A stretch of 64,000 nucleotides of DNA from positions 89,401-153,400 of the forward strand of contig CAIOAN010000006.1 of NCBI GenBank assembly GCA_903855995.1, written 5' to 3'. The stretch is from an uncultured Opitutia bacterium (GTDB lineage Bacteria; Verrucomicrobiota; Verrucomicrobiia; Opitutales; UBA953). Below the pieces are notes generated by a model. It was not told the origin of the DNA and ran no database searches. It was given only the letters and a program-made list of their open reading frames with translations. A program made the position numbers and the translations under genes. The number at the start of each line of letters is the position of its first letter. The first letter of the stretch is position 1. Below are positions 63,883 through 64,000 of this stretch, in pieces.

Positions 63883-64000
63883 TGTCGTCGCCCGTCCAGC
63901 CTGGGACCGGCCTTTACCTGCACGTCCCTTTCTGCGCGTCCTCGTGCGACTTCTGTTCCTTCTACCAAGAACAACCTAAGCGCGGCGAGATCGACCGCTA
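63882..64000 (+). CDS. HemW-like radical SAM protein (5' part only)
   Basis: The first 39 codons, cut by the window edge, read MSSPVQPGTGLYLHVPFC then the radical SAM cluster motif CASSCDFCSFYQ (C-x3-C-x2-C). LYLHVPFC plus this cluster is the typical start of HemW, a heme chaperone related to coproporphyrinogen oxidase HemN. The two cannot be told apart on this piece. Confidence 0.7.
   Translation, partial: MSSPVQPGTGLYLHVPFCASSCDFCSFYQEQPKRGEIDR

Overview
The window is bacterial, GC-rich (roughly 60%) and densely coded. It looks like Verrucomicrobiota, probably the Opitutae/Opitutales side. The reasons are a giant secreted heme protein of the PVC type (DUF1080 + propeller + HEAT + LamG + cytochrome c), an OleC/OleD pair, a phosphate-porin-type outer-membrane protein, LpxB (so a Gram-negative envelope), several DUF families common in that phylum, and weak Shine-Dalgarno sequences before many genes. 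The phylum is an inference from gene content; no rRNA gene is present.

Layout. 1-6.4 kb: a minus-strand serS-tilS-ftsH group (ftsH runs off the left edge), a DUF4337 membrane protein, ndk and ispF. 6.4-13.3 kb: tRNA-Cys, then an arginine cluster read argC-argJ-argB-argD-argF-argG on the minus strand. Because ArgJ recycles the acetyl group, this set covers arginine synthesis from acetylglutamate to argininosuccinate. 13.4-16.5 kb: rplM-rpsI, an outer-membrane barrel protein and icd. 16.7-19.2 kb: a small tandem ribbon-helix-helix protein with a lysine/alanine tail, divergent from a P1B-4-like metal-exporting ATPase. 19.3-25 kb: RNase E/G and rodA on the minus strand, divergent from RNase Y and an RGG-rich disordered protein. 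25-29.7 kb: murA, ruvB, proB-proA and tRNA-Asp.

29.8-36 kb: the carboxy(nor)spermidine dehydrogenase/decarboxylase pair for polyamines, a coiled-coil membrane-anchored protein, an orphan Vsr-like endonuclease of very high GC, and an OprP-like porin behind a good PHO box. 35-40.7 kb: a minus-strand clpB - Gfo/Idh oxidoreductase - lpxB - SDR operon with stop/start overlaps. 40.9-47 kb: a plus-strand run of a SirB1-type protein, aroE, prepilin peptidase, a small lipoprotein, oleC-like, oleD-like and a thioesterase. 47-51 kb: a long inverted repeat, nth, and a one-chain glycine decarboxylase whose second half resembles the two-subunit type. 51-55.8 kb: a two-component system with an autoregulatory-looking operator, an LplT-like MFS protein, metF under a 24-nt palindrome, and a DUF983 protein. 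55.9-64 kb: a DUF5009 acyltransferase-like membrane protein, argS, the 1422-aa PVC heme protein, sufT and the start of a HemW-like radical SAM gene.

Most of the window is core metabolism. No phage, integrase, transposase, CRISPR array or toxin-antitoxin locus was found. The less ordinary content is regulatory (PHO box, metF and response-regulator palindromes, a metal-pump operator), architectural (tandem RHH with nested tail gene, fused GcvP, PVC mosaic), and a few likely mobile or transferred pieces (orphan Vsr, 41-nt inverted repeat).
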